A DNA stretch of 5,360 bases. Origin: an uncultured beta proteobacterium (lineage in GTDB: Bacteria; Pseudomonadota; Gammaproteobacteria; Burkholderiales; Burkholderiaceae_C). The stretch is taken from NCBI GenBank assembly GCA_903927495.1, contig CAIYNH010000405.1, forward strand, positions 1 through 5,360. Reading direction: 5' to 3'. The notes under the pieces were generated by a model. That model did not search any database and was not told the origin of the DNA. It saw only the letters and a list, made by a program, of their open reading frames with translations. The position numbers were made by a program, and so were the translations under genes. Below, piece after piece: positions 1 to 5,360 of this stretch (position 1 is the first letter of the stretch; each line of letters begins with the position of its first letter).

Positions 1-301
1 CTGCCTGCAATGCTCTTAGTCCATAGCTTGACTTGTCAGCACCTAGCTCTGCCTTGGTTGCTGCAGCGACTAATTTTTCCATCAATGTTTTTTTGACCCA
101 CTCCAAAACAGCGAGCCAAATGGCTTCTTTTGAGGCGAAATGTTTAAAAACAGCACCCTGTGAGATGCCAACGACATCTGCCAAATCCCCTGTGGTGATG
201 TCACCAGGATTACGCTGTGCGGCCAGAAGAAGGGCTGCTTCTACTAGCTTACTTTGACGAATTTCTGTGCGTTGCCGAGTGGTTCTAATTTTTGTTGGCA
301 T
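1..301 (-). CDS. TetR/AcrR-family transcriptional regulator, N-terminal part (3' end beyond window)
   Basis: Reading the complement from an ATG at 301-299 gives 100 uninterrupted codons running off the left edge. The protein starts MPTKIRTTRQRTEIRQ. Residues about 15-62 form a typical TetR DNA-binding domain: a first helix (SKLVEAALLLAA), then DITTGDLADVVGIS, then the recognition-helix stretch QGAVFKHFASKEAIW, where the usual family pattern is G-x-(L/V/F)-Y/F-x-H/Y-F-x-S/N-K-E. In the family this domain binds a palindromic operator as a dimer, and the C-terminal domain, missing here, binds a ligand; the effector and targets therefore cannot be inferred. An in-frame TAG lies shortly upstream of the ATG with no other ATG or GTG between, so the start is well fixed, although no good Shine-Dalgarno precedes it. 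The coding DNA is less GC-rich than the housekeeping genes to the right, which suggests an accessory gene. A 24-bp palindrome just upstream suggests autoregulation. Confidence 0.88.
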   Translation of the reverse strand, partial: MPTKIRTTRQRTEIRQSKLVEAALLLAAQRNPGDITTGDLADVVGISQGAVFKHFASKEAIWLAVLEWVKKTLMEKLVAAATKAELGADKSSYGLRALQA

Positions 302-305
302 GATG

Positions 306-329
306 ATAAGTAATTTATCAATTACCTAT
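306..329. promoter_or_regulatory. Imperfect palindrome upstream of tetR, putative TetR operator
   Basis: Two 10-nt arms, ATAAGTAATT (306-315) and AATTACCTAT (320-329), are reverse complements at 9 of 10 positions around a TATC centre. A second, wider pair, GATAA (305-309) and TTATC (331-335), is nested with it. The palindrome begins 4 nt upstream of the tetR start codon. On the minus strand a -10-like TAAAAT (complement of 328-333) abuts it, so the site would cover the transcription start. Size, symmetry and position fit a self-repressing TetR operator; binding itself is inferred. The matching -35 box is not convincing. Confidence 0.5.
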
Positions 330-468
330 TTTATCGCCAACTCATCATGTATTTGCTTAAATATCATTAAATACTTATTTGATGACTATCGGTTGTTTGA
401 TCCGCTTTGTCCATTAGCCAATGCTAAAGGAGAACTTTACGGATTATCCGGTCGGCAAGTAACCATCC

Positions 469-597
469 CCCGGCAAAGCCGGGTGCTTTCAAAATGTGAG
501 CTGCTCAAAGCGCCAATTCGGGGACGCTTACGCGGCCCCAACTCTTGGTGCCACCCGTTCGGTGGCGGCTATTTCCACAGCGCGAGCTGTTCTAGCC
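469..597 (+). ncRNA. Structured RNA element; possible orphan HEARO / IscB-type omega-RNA
   Basis: Read on the plus strand, about 130 nt fold into a compact series of stems. (a) CCCGGC/GCCGGG, 469-474 with 478-483, AAA loop. (b) GCTTT/AAAGC, 485-489 with 507-511. (c) CGCCAA/TTGGTG, 511-516 with 545-550, containing a G-U pair and enclosing (d) GGGGACGC/GCGGCCCC, 520-527 with 532-539, one mismatch, TTAC loop. (e) GCCACC/GGTGGC, 550-555 with 561-566. (f) GGCTA/TAGCC, 567-571 with 593-597, enclosing (g) ACAGC/GCTGT, 577-581 with 586-590, capped by a GNRA tetraloop GCGA. Helices b/c and c/e share a boundary base, so only one partner holds at a time or the helices stack. The G-U pair and the GCGA loop favour the plus strand as the RNA. 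A GC-rich hairpin followed by further hairpins and enclosing stems resembles HEARO RNAs, the guide-scaffold RNAs of IscB nucleases, but this is from memory of the class. No IscB gene follows. A REP-like or transposon-end repeat is the main alternative. Confidence 0.5.
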
Positions 598-687
598 TTT
601 CATCTTCCCTCTCTTGGTGTTGAATTTATTTGCGTATAACCCAGTAAACAGTTCGGCGCACACCTAGATTGGCTGTGTCCGCATGTC

Positions 688-1617
688 CTAAATATCGGCC
701 AGCAAAGGGTAGGGTGCTGGGGACAGCGTCAATGCAGGACCGTCGGCTGAGACAGTTTTGACAGCATCGGCTTGAAACGCACTGATCTGCATAGACACAA
801 TGGCATCAACCCCACCCGTTGGCGTAACCGCTGCCTGGACCACGATGCCACAGGGCTGACTGGCATCATCGCTGGCGAACAGTTCTTCGCCAGCCTGCAT
901 AGGGGCATCTGAATGTGCCAGATAAGCGCGCCGCTTGAGGGTGCCACGGAATTGGCTGCGCGCCACCACTTCCTGCCCTGGATAACAACCCTTTTTGAAG
1001 TTCACACCACCCACTGATTCGTAATTAAGCATTTGTGGCACCAAGGCTTCGACAATGGGCAAAGTGAGTGTGGTTATGCCGCTGCGCACCTCGCTCCAGG
1101 CCCAGAGTGCTTCACTCAAAGGTTGACCCGCAGGTATCGGGCCGGCAACGGGTGCTACCCACAAAGCTCGCGCCACACCATCAGCCGGGTATAGCGTCAC
1201 ACAGTTTGCAGCATCAAAATCTTCTTTGAACCATACTGGACGGGCGTTAGAAGCTCCTGAATTCGAAGCATTAGGGGTGGCATCGCCAGCCAGTCCAAAC
1301 AGCTTGAATTCATGGCTGGCATCGCTGAGTTTGACTTTGGCACGCATCACAAACATCGACAGGCGTTTCAGCGTGGTGGCCAAAATATCACTTGAGCACA
1401 CTAGCAAGATGTCGGTCTGACAGCGTTTGAAGCCAATAAAGCTGGCTTGCAGCCGACCTTTAGCGTTGCAAAAGCCTGCCAGGCGTGCGTCCGACAAGCC
1501 CAACAGAACAAAGTCGTTGGTCAATTGGCCATGCAAAAATTTGGCAGCATCGTCGCCTTGTGCTCGAATCAGCCCTAAATTAGTCAGCGGGGCTACGCCA
1601 TTGAGTTGTGTGTGCAT
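688..1617 (-). CDS. ygfZ: Folate-binding protein YgfZ (GcvT-like, Fe-S cluster maintenance)
   Basis: YgfZ proteins are cytoplasmic paralogues of the glycine-cleavage T protein. They bind folate and support repair or assembly of Fe-S enzymes, for example the tRNA-modifying MiaB. The protein shows the family's signature KGCYPGQE (residues about 209-216 from this start) with the functionally important Cys 211. It also has a GcvT-like N-terminal segment, GDDAAKFLHGQLTNDF, and a following beta-barrel region. The length of about 309 residues is normal. A Ser/Asn/Ala-rich stretch near residues 113-125 looks like a flexible linker. The start is uncertain: the reading frame extends to an ATG at 1632 and a GTG at 1638. 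The ATG at 1617 gives MHTQLNGVAPLTNLG, which in my view best matches the family N-terminus; none has a strong ribosome binding site. It is divergent from mltG with only a few tens of bases between them. Confidence 0.93.
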   Translation of the reverse strand: MHTQLNGVAPLTNLGLIRAQGDDAAKFLHGQLTNDFVLLGLSDARLAGFCNAKGRLQASFIGFKRCQTDILLVCSSDILATTLKRLSMFVMRAKVKLSDASHEFKLFGLAGDATPNASNSGASNARPVWFKEDFDAANCVTLYPADGVARALWVAPVAGPIPAGQPLSEALWAWSEVRSGITTLTLPIVEALVPQMLNYESVGGVNFKKGCYPGQEVVARSQFRGTLKRRAYLAHSDAPMQAGEELFASDDASQPCGIVVQAAVTPTGGVDAIVSMQISAFQADAVKTVSADGPALTLSPAPYPLLADI

Positions 1618-1663
1618 GGTGTGAATTATCATCCGCACTCAATTTTCTGGAAGGTATGGGGTT
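1601..1663. promoter_or_regulatory. Compact divergent start region between ygfZ and mltG
   Basis: The two genes are transcribed away from each other with 46 nt (or 25 nt if ygfZ starts at 1638) between start codons, so promoter elements must overlap each other or the coding ends. For mltG, TTGAGT (1601-1606) and AATTAT (1624-1629) lie 17 nt apart, each matching the sigma-70 consensus at 4 of 6 positions. On the complement, GATAAT (1630-1625) matches the -10 box at 5 of 6 positions and would start ygfZ transcripts close to its ATG at 1617, but no good -35 is visible. GGAAGG (1649-1654) is a convincing ribosome binding site for mltG. The promoter calls are weak. Confidence 0.3.
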
Positions 1664-2647
1664 GTGCGACGTTTCCTTGGTTTGGTGCTAGTGCTGGTTC
1701 TGTCAGGCAGCGGGTTGGCGGCGTGGTGGCTGAATCAAAGCCTGACGCTGGGCGCGCCAGTTCTCGATCTCTCGGTTGAGGCCGGTACCTCGCCACGCGC
1801 TGTGGCACAGGCGGCGGTGGAGGCGGGCGTGCAAACCTCAGCGCTGACGCTGTACTGGTGGTTTCGCCTGTCGGGACAAGCGCGCATGATCAAGGCCGGC
1901 AGTTACGAAATTGAAACCAATACCACCCCGCGCAGCCTGCTGGCCAAATTGGTGCGAGGCGAAGAAAGCCTGCGCGCCGTCACACTGGTGGAAGGTTGGA
2001 GCTTTAAGCAAGTCCGTGCTGCGCTCTCAAATGCAGAGCACCTAACACATGATACGAAAGCGTTTTCACCCGATTTGATCATGAACATGTTGGGCCACCC
2101 GGAGCGCCCCGCCGAGGGGAGTTTTTACCCTGACACCTACACCTATGCAAAAGGCAGCAGTGATTTGGCGCTACTGCGCCGGGCCCTGCGCGCCATGGAC
2201 AAACATCTGGCAGCAGCATGGTTGCTACGGACACCGGATTCACCTTTAAAGACCCCCGAAGAGTTGTTAACCCTGGCCAGCATCATCGAAAAAGAAACCG
2301 GTCGGGCCAGCGACCGCGCCATGATTGCTTCAGTCTTTACCAACCGGCTGAATATTGGCATGCTGCTGCAAACCGACCCAACGGTGATTTATGGCTTGGG
2401 TGACAAGTTCGATGGCAACCTGCGCCGTCGCGATTTGCTGGCCGACACGCCATGGAACACTTACACCCGGGCTGGGTTACCGCCCACGCCAATTGCCATG
2501 CCTGGCAAGCCGGCGCTGCTGGCAGCCGTGCAACCTGCCAGCAGCAAAGCCTTGTACTTTGTCGCACGAGGTGACGGGAGCAGCCAGTTCAGCGACAGCC
2601 TGGACGCGCACAATCGGGCGGTGAACAAATACCAACGTGGACAGTAG
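1664..2647 (+). CDS. mltG: Endolytic murein transglycosylase MltG (YceG-like)
   Basis: MltG is an inner-membrane enzyme that cuts glycan strands within nascent peptidoglycan and is thought to act as a terminator of strand elongation by the cell-wall synthases. The protein has 327 residues, normal for the family. Residues 4-22 form a single N-terminal transmembrane segment (FLGLVLVLVLSGSGLAAWW) after MRR, placing the rest in the periplasm. A LysM-like region follows (about 30-100), then the YceG catalytic domain with EGSFYPDTY (151-159). The active-site motif is LASIIEKETG (204-213), with Glu209 equivalent to the catalytic Glu218 of E. coli MltG. Further conserved segments are LQTDPTVIYGLG (235-246) and NTYTRAGLPPTPI (265-277). 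The start is GTG at 1664, preceded by GGAAGG with 9 nt spacing. It is the first gene of the plus-strand cluster; tmk starts 9 nt after its stop. Confidence 0.96.
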   Translation: MRRFLGLVLVLVLSGSGLAAWWLNQSLTLGAPVLDLSVEAGTSPRAVAQAAVEAGVQTSALTLYWWFRLSGQARMIKAGSYEIETNTTPRSLLAKLVRGEESLRAVTLVEGWSFKQVRAALSNAEHLTHDTKAFSPDLIMNMLGHPERPAEGSFYPDTYTYAKGSSDLALLRRALRAMDKHLAAAWLLRTPDSPLKTPEELLTLASIIEKETGRASDRAMIASVFTNRLNIGMLLQTDPTVIYGLGDKFDGNLRRRDLLADTPWNTYTRAGLPPTPIAMPGKPALLAAVQPASSKALYFVARGDGSSQFSDSLDAHNRAVNKYQRGQ

Positions 2648-2656
2648 CCAGAACCC

Positions 2657-3304
2657 ATGAGTAACAACGGAATTTTCATCAGCTTTGAAGGCATCGACGG
2701 TGCCGGCAAATCGACGCATATCGACGCGCTGAAACAGATCTTTGCAGCACAGGGCAGGGCGGTGACCCAGACCCGTGAGCCGGGTGGCACACCCTTGGCC
2801 GAAAAGTTACGCACGCTGGTACTGCTTGACCCCATGGATGCCATGACCGAAGCGCTGCTGGTGTTTGCCGCGCGACGCGACCACCTGCAGCAAGTGATTG
2901 AACCGGCACTGGCTCGTGGTGACGTGGTGCTGTGTGACCGCTTTACCGATGCCACCTTTGCCTACCAAGGTGGCGGGCGCGGTTTTGATCATGAAACACT
3001 CACTTATTTAGAGCGTCTAGTGCAGACTACACGGACTCTGGAAGGGTTTTTTGTTCGACAACCCGATCTCACAATCTGGTTCGACCTGGCACCGCAGATT
3101 GCTGCTGAACGTTTGGCTGGAGCCCGGGTGCCGGATAAGTTTGAGTCTCAACCTGTTGAGTTTTTTGCCCGGGTGCGGGCCGGCTACCAGGCTCGACTTG
3201 AGTCGCAACCGAAGCGATTTGCCAGAATTGAAGCCGACCAGAGCCGTACTGCTGTTTGGCAAGACCTGTTGGCCACGGTCCAACAGCGAAAATGGCTGCC
3301 ATGA
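2657..3304 (+). CDS. tmk: Thymidylate kinase (dTMP kinase)
   Basis: This cytosolic enzyme phosphorylates dTMP to dTDP using ATP, an essential step in dTTP synthesis. The P-loop is complete: [11 protein letters not shown] at residues 10-20, with Lys18. TREPGGTP (39-46) contributes to nucleotide binding. [17 protein letters not shown] (93-109) contains the family DR(F/Y) motif (Asp94, Arg95) and the dTMP-contacting segment. The flexible LID region lies around 148-162 and carries Arg152 and Arg157, while the P-loop lacks the extra basic residue, as in E. coli-type (type II) enzymes. The length of 215 residues is normal. The ATG at 2657 follows the mltG stop by 9 nt. No strong ribosome binding site is seen, so translation may be coupled to mltG. 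The stop overlaps the holB start as ATGA. Confidence 0.97.
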   Translation: MSNNGIFISFEGIDGAGKSTHIDALKQIFAAQGRAVTQTREPGGTPLAEKLRTLVLLDPMDAMTEALLVFAARRDHLQQVIEPALARGDVVLCDRFTDATFAYQGGGRGFDHETLTYLERLVQTTRTLEGFFVRQPDLTIWFDLAPQIAAERLAGARVPDKFESQPVEFFARVRAGYQARLESQPKRFARIEADQSRTAVWQDLLATVQQRKWLP

Positions 3305-4296
3305 GCCAGACCAGCACCCGCGCGGCACCCTGGATTGCCGCCCAGACGAAAACTTTACTGGCCCAGCGCGGTCATGCCTGGCTGCTGGCCGGGCCCTCGG
3401 GTTTGGGTCAATACGAACTGGCCTTGGCACTGGTTCGCGCTTGGTTATGTGATCACCCCAGTGCTGAAGGTGCCTGTGGTCATTGCGGCAGTTGTCATGC
3501 GATTGAGGTGCGCGCCCATGCTGACTTGTGCGTGTTGATGCCTGAAACCGCCATGTTGGCGCTGAATTGGCCCTTGAGCGAAAAAGCACAAGATGAAATT
3601 GACAGCAAAAAGCGCAAGCCCAGCAAAGAGATTCGTGTTGAAGCCATGCGTGATGCGGTGGAATTTTCGCAGCGTACCAGTGCCCGGGGCCGGGGCAAGG
3701 CGGTGCTGGTGTTCCCGGCTGAGCGCATGAACGTCTACACCGCCAATGCCTTGTTGAAAACATTGGAAGAACCACCGGGTGATGTCAAATTTGTGTTGTC
3801 CAGCGACGCTGCCCACTTGTTGCTACCGACCATTCGCAGCCGCTGTCTGGGTCACACCATGACTTGGCCGGACCCGCACAGTGCCATGCAATGGCTGCAG
3901 GAGCAGGGCGTAACAGCGGAGCAGGCTACGGTGACATTGCGTGCTTCAGGTGGTCGGCCGCAAGATGCTCTGGAATTTGCTCCCGTTGCTGGGCTTTGGC
4001 CGCAGTTGCCCCTCGCCGTCAAACGCGGTGATGTCAGCGTCTTCAAAGACTGGTCTGCGGCGCAAACGCTGGATGCCCTGCACAAAATTTGCCATGACGC
4101 ACTGGCACTCAAAGCAGGTGCCCTGCCTCGCTTTTTTGAAGCCTCGGATTTGCCAGTGGGTGGTAGCTGGCAAAGTCTGAGCGATTGGGCTAAGGCGCTC
4201 TCGGCAGCCAAGCGAACAGTGGAACATCCGTTCAATGTTGGATTGATGCAGGAAGCTCTGGTCAATCAGGCGCAGTTGGCCCTAAACTCCAACTGA
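3301..4296 (+). CDS. holB: DNA polymerase III subunit delta-prime
   Basis: Delta-prime is the stator subunit of the bacterial clamp loader, which loads the beta sliding clamp on primed DNA. The protein is an AAA+ family member: [14 protein letters not shown] (28-41) occupies the P-loop position but has no GK(S/T), so ATP binding or hydrolysis is not expected, as usual for delta-prime. Four cysteines (50, 59, 62, 65; CGHCGSC at 59-65) form the zinc-binding module seen in clamp-loader subunits. [11 protein letters not shown] (149-159) and the SRC motif (180-182), the arginine-finger element acting on a neighbouring subunit, are intact. The C-terminal collar domain follows. The length is 331 residues. 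The start chosen is ATG 3301, overlapping the tmk stop as ATGA. The frame is open back to an ATG at 3256, but that would overlap tmk by 49 nt and add residues unlike the family. Confidence 0.95.
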   Translation: MSQTSTRAAPWIAAQTKTLLAQRGHAWLLAGPSGLGQYELALALVRAWLCDHPSAEGACGHCGSCHAIEVRAHADLCVLMPETAMLALNWPLSEKAQDEIDSKKRKPSKEIRVEAMRDAVEFSQRTSARGRGKAVLVFPAERMNVYTANALLKTLEEPPGDVKFVLSSDAAHLLLPTIRSRCLGHTMTWPDPHSAMQWLQEQGVTAEQATVTLRASGGRPQDALEFAPVAGLWPQLPLAVKRGDVSVFKDWSAAQTLDALHKICHDALALKAGALPRFFEASDLPVGGSWQSLSDWAKALSAAKRTVEHPFNVGLMQEALVNQAQLALNSN

Positions 4297-4307
4297 TGAA
4301 GATAACC

Positions 4308-4670
4308 ATGAGCACACCTTCCACAGCCATCGCTCGCCCCAGCGTCATTCAATTGGCGATCAAGGAAAAATCTGCACTTTATGCGGCTTACATCCCCATC
4401 TTTACCGACGGCGGTTTGTTTGTGCCAACCACGCGAGACTACCAACTCGGTGATTCGGTGTATGTGCTGATTTCGCTGCCGGACGACAACCAGCGTTATC
4501 CAGTGGCTGGCAGAGTGGCCTGGGTAACCCCCGCAAAAGCCGCTGGGAATCGGACGCAAGGGGTTGGCATCCAGTTTCCGAACGATGAAAAATCGCAAGC
4601 TCTGAAGCTAAAAATTGAAGATATCCTTGGTACCCACCTGACCTCAGATCGATCCACCCAGACAATTTAA
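4308..4670 (+). CDS. pilZ: Type IV pilus protein PilZ
   Basis: PilZ is a small cytoplasmic protein needed for type IV pilus assembly; in Pseudomonas and Xanthomonas it works with the pilus ATPase PilB and the regulator FimX. The 120-residue product aligns well, from memory, with P. aeruginosa PilZ: SVIQLAIKEKSALYAAYIP (12-30), GGLFVPTTRDYQLGD (35-49), PVAGRVAWVTP (65-75), GNRTQGVGIQF (80-90) and a C-terminal SDRSTQTI. The c-di-GMP-binding RxxxR and (D/N)xSxxG motifs of other PilZ-domain proteins are absent, as in the founding PilZ, so direct c-di-GMP binding is not expected. The start is ambiguous: ATG 4308 has a GAAG six nt upstream and matches the family N-terminus; ATG 4296 overlaps the holB stop (TGATGA) and would add four residues. 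The position after holB is conserved in gamma- and betaproteobacteria. Confidence 0.94.
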   Translation: MSTPSTAIARPSVIQLAIKEKSALYAAYIPIFTDGGLFVPTTRDYQLGDSVYVLISLPDDNQRYPVAGRVAWVTPAKAAGNRTQGVGIQFPNDEKSQALKLKIEDILGTHLTSDRSTQTI

Positions 4671-4714
4671 CTACTGGCGCGCAATCGTGCTGGTGGCAAC
4701 TATGACCTTGTCGC

Positions 4715-5360
4715 ATGTTCACAGACTCCCACTGTCACCTTAATTTTTCTGAATTGTTGTCAGATTTGCCAGCGATTCGCGTCGCCATGGCGCAGGCCAA
4801 AGTTGACCGGGCTTTGTGTATCAGCACCACGCTGGAGGAGTTTGACGTGGTGCATGGTCTGGCCCTCCAATACGACAACTTCTGGGCCACGGCCGGTGTT
4901 CATCCTGACAGCGAAGGCGTTAAAGAGCCGACGTTGCAGGATTTGTTGACCTTGGGCGCTTTGCCACGGGTAGTGGGTATTGGCGAAACCGGTCTTGACT
5001 ACTACCGACTGAATGGCCGCAGTGTGGCTGACATGGCTTGGCAACGTGAGCGTTTTCGCACCCATATTCGGGCCGCCAGACAACTGTGCAAGCCACTGAT
5101 CATTCATACCCGAAGCTCTGCAGAAGACACTTTGGCGGTGCTGAAAGACGAGGGCGAAGACGGCTCCGCTGGAGCAGCAGGTGGTGTTTTTCACTGTTTT
5201 ACCGAATCCATCGATGTCGCAAGTACAGCGCTGGAGTTGGGGTTTTATATTTCGTTTTCTGGCATTTTGACCTTCAAGAGCGCGCAAAATTTACGTGATG
5301 TTGCGGCCATGGTGCCTTTGGATCGCTTGCTCATTGAGACCGACAGTCCCTATCTGGCAC
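4715..5360 (+). CDS. tatD: TatD-family metal-dependent hydrolase (DNase), 3' end beyond window
   Basis: TatD proteins are cytoplasmic TIM-barrel metallohydrolases with 3'-5' exonuclease activity, implicated in DNA repair and degradation. The visible 215 residues contain the metal-binding set in order: DSHCHL (4-9, His6 and His8), TAGVHPD (59-65), GIGETGLDYY (88-97, Glu91), PLIIHTR (127-133, His131), GVFHCF (157-162, His160) and IETDSP (207-212, Asp210). Only the last part of the barrel is missing. A short Gly/Ala/acidic loop, DEGEDGSAGAAGG (145-157), sits before the FHCF strand and looks slightly longer than usual. The ATG at 4715 is the only start: an in-frame TGA lies at 4703-4705. No clear ribosome binding site is seen. 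It follows pilZ by 44 nt. In this neighbourhood it corresponds to the TatD/YcfH paralogue coded beside holB, so ycfH is an alternative symbol. Confidence 0.93.
   Translation, partial: MFTDSHCHLNFSELLSDLPAIRVAMAQAKVDRALCISTTLEEFDVVHGLALQYDNFWATAGVHPDSEGVKEPTLQDLLTLGALPRVVGIGETGLDYYRLNGRSVADMAWQRERFRTHIRAARQLCKPLIIHTRSSAEDTLAVLKDEGEDGSAGAAGGVFHCFTESIDVASTALELGFYISFSGILTFKSAQNLRDVAAMVPLDRLLIETDSPYLA

Larger units (their letters stand above)
302..687. other. Gene-free interval between tetR and ygfZ
   Basis: No credible protein gene is seen on either strand. A plus-strand reading frame at 267-623 runs back into tetR and across the hairpin chain, has no ribosome binding site and no recognisable domain, so it is treated as spurious. 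The interval has three parts: an AT-rich promoter-like part (302-400, about one quarter GC) carrying the tetR operator; a transition (400-468) with a short perfect dyad CGGATTATCCG (440-450); and a GC-rich hairpin chain (469-597). The remainder (598-687) shows nothing strong. It contains a weak interrupted stem (656-663 with 675-682) just downstream of the ygfZ stop, without a U tract, so a ygfZ terminator cannot be claimed. Confidence 0.6.

Noticed and set aside
469..490. CCCGGC-AAA-GCCGGG hairpin followed by TGCTTTC as a simple rho-independent terminator
   Set aside because: No plus-strand gene ends upstream, the T-run is short, and on the minus strand no U tract follows. The hairpin fits better as one stem of the larger structure.
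267..623. A 118-codon plus-strand open frame across the intergenic region
   Set aside because: It starts inside tetR on the opposite strand, has no ribosome binding site or recognisable domain, and its second half merely translates the hairpin chain.
461..640. Integron attC site or tRNA gene in the hairpin-rich region
   Set aside because: No RYYYAAC/GTTRRRY pair in the right arrangement, and no cloverleaf with a T-loop consensus and acceptor stem could be drawn.
656..682. Interrupted stem just downstream of the ygfZ stop as a terminator
   Set aside because: Only 3+4 base pairs around a mismatch with an 11-nt loop, and no U tract on the minus strand.
3328..3424. Missing Walker A lysine in HolB as a sign of a defective gene
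   Set aside because: Loss of the ATP-binding P-loop residues is normal for delta-prime subunits; the zinc module and SRC motif are intact.
3017..3775. Long minus-strand open frame (252 codons) across tmk and holB
   Set aside because: It is a shadow of two strongly identified genes on the other strand and has low-complexity, family-less content.
4760..5287. 175-codon minus-strand open frame inside tatD
   Set aside because: The plus-strand frame contains all TatD metal-binding motifs; the minus-strand frame is a shadow.

Overview
The window looks like a chromosomal segment of a betaproteobacterium, most likely Burkholderiales and probably Comamonadaceae (Rhodoferax/Polaromonas-like). This rests on the moderately GC-rich coding style, the character of the proteins, and the order mltG-tmk-holB-pilZ-tatD with ygfZ divergent next to mltG. 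The genus is an inference from recall, not from a database search.

Layout: (1) 1-301, minus strand, the first 100 codons of a TetR-family regulator that runs off the left edge. (2) 302-687, a 386-base stretch without a credible protein gene. Its first ~100 bases are very AT-rich (about 26% GC over 301-400) and hold an imperfect palindrome just upstream of the tetR start, a likely operator. Its middle (469-597) folds, on the plus strand, into a chain of compact hairpins plus two enclosing stems and looks like a structured RNA. (3) 688-1617, minus strand, ygfZ (folate-binding Fe-S cluster maintenance protein). (4) 1664 to the right edge, plus strand, a tight cluster: mltG (murein endolytic transglycosylase), tmk (thymidylate kinase), holB (DNA polymerase III delta-prime), pilZ (type IV pilus PilZ protein), tatD (metal-dependent nuclease, cut by the right edge).

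The right-hand block is a conserved housekeeping operon. mltG and tmk are 9 nt apart, tmk and holB overlap as ATGA, holB and pilZ are nearly adjacent, and tatD follows after 44 nt. It links cell-wall strand termination, dTTP supply, the replicative clamp loader, pilus biogenesis and DNA repair/quality control. All family hallmark residues that fall inside the window are intact.

The left third is different in character (AT-rich regulator promoter, structured non-coding element) and looks like an accessory insertion beside the conserved block. The most interesting item is the 469-597 element. Its architecture resembles the HEARO / IscB-associated omega-RNA class, but no IscB-like gene follows it, so if that identity is right it would be an orphan. 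That family assignment is tentative; the folding itself can be read directly from the sequence.
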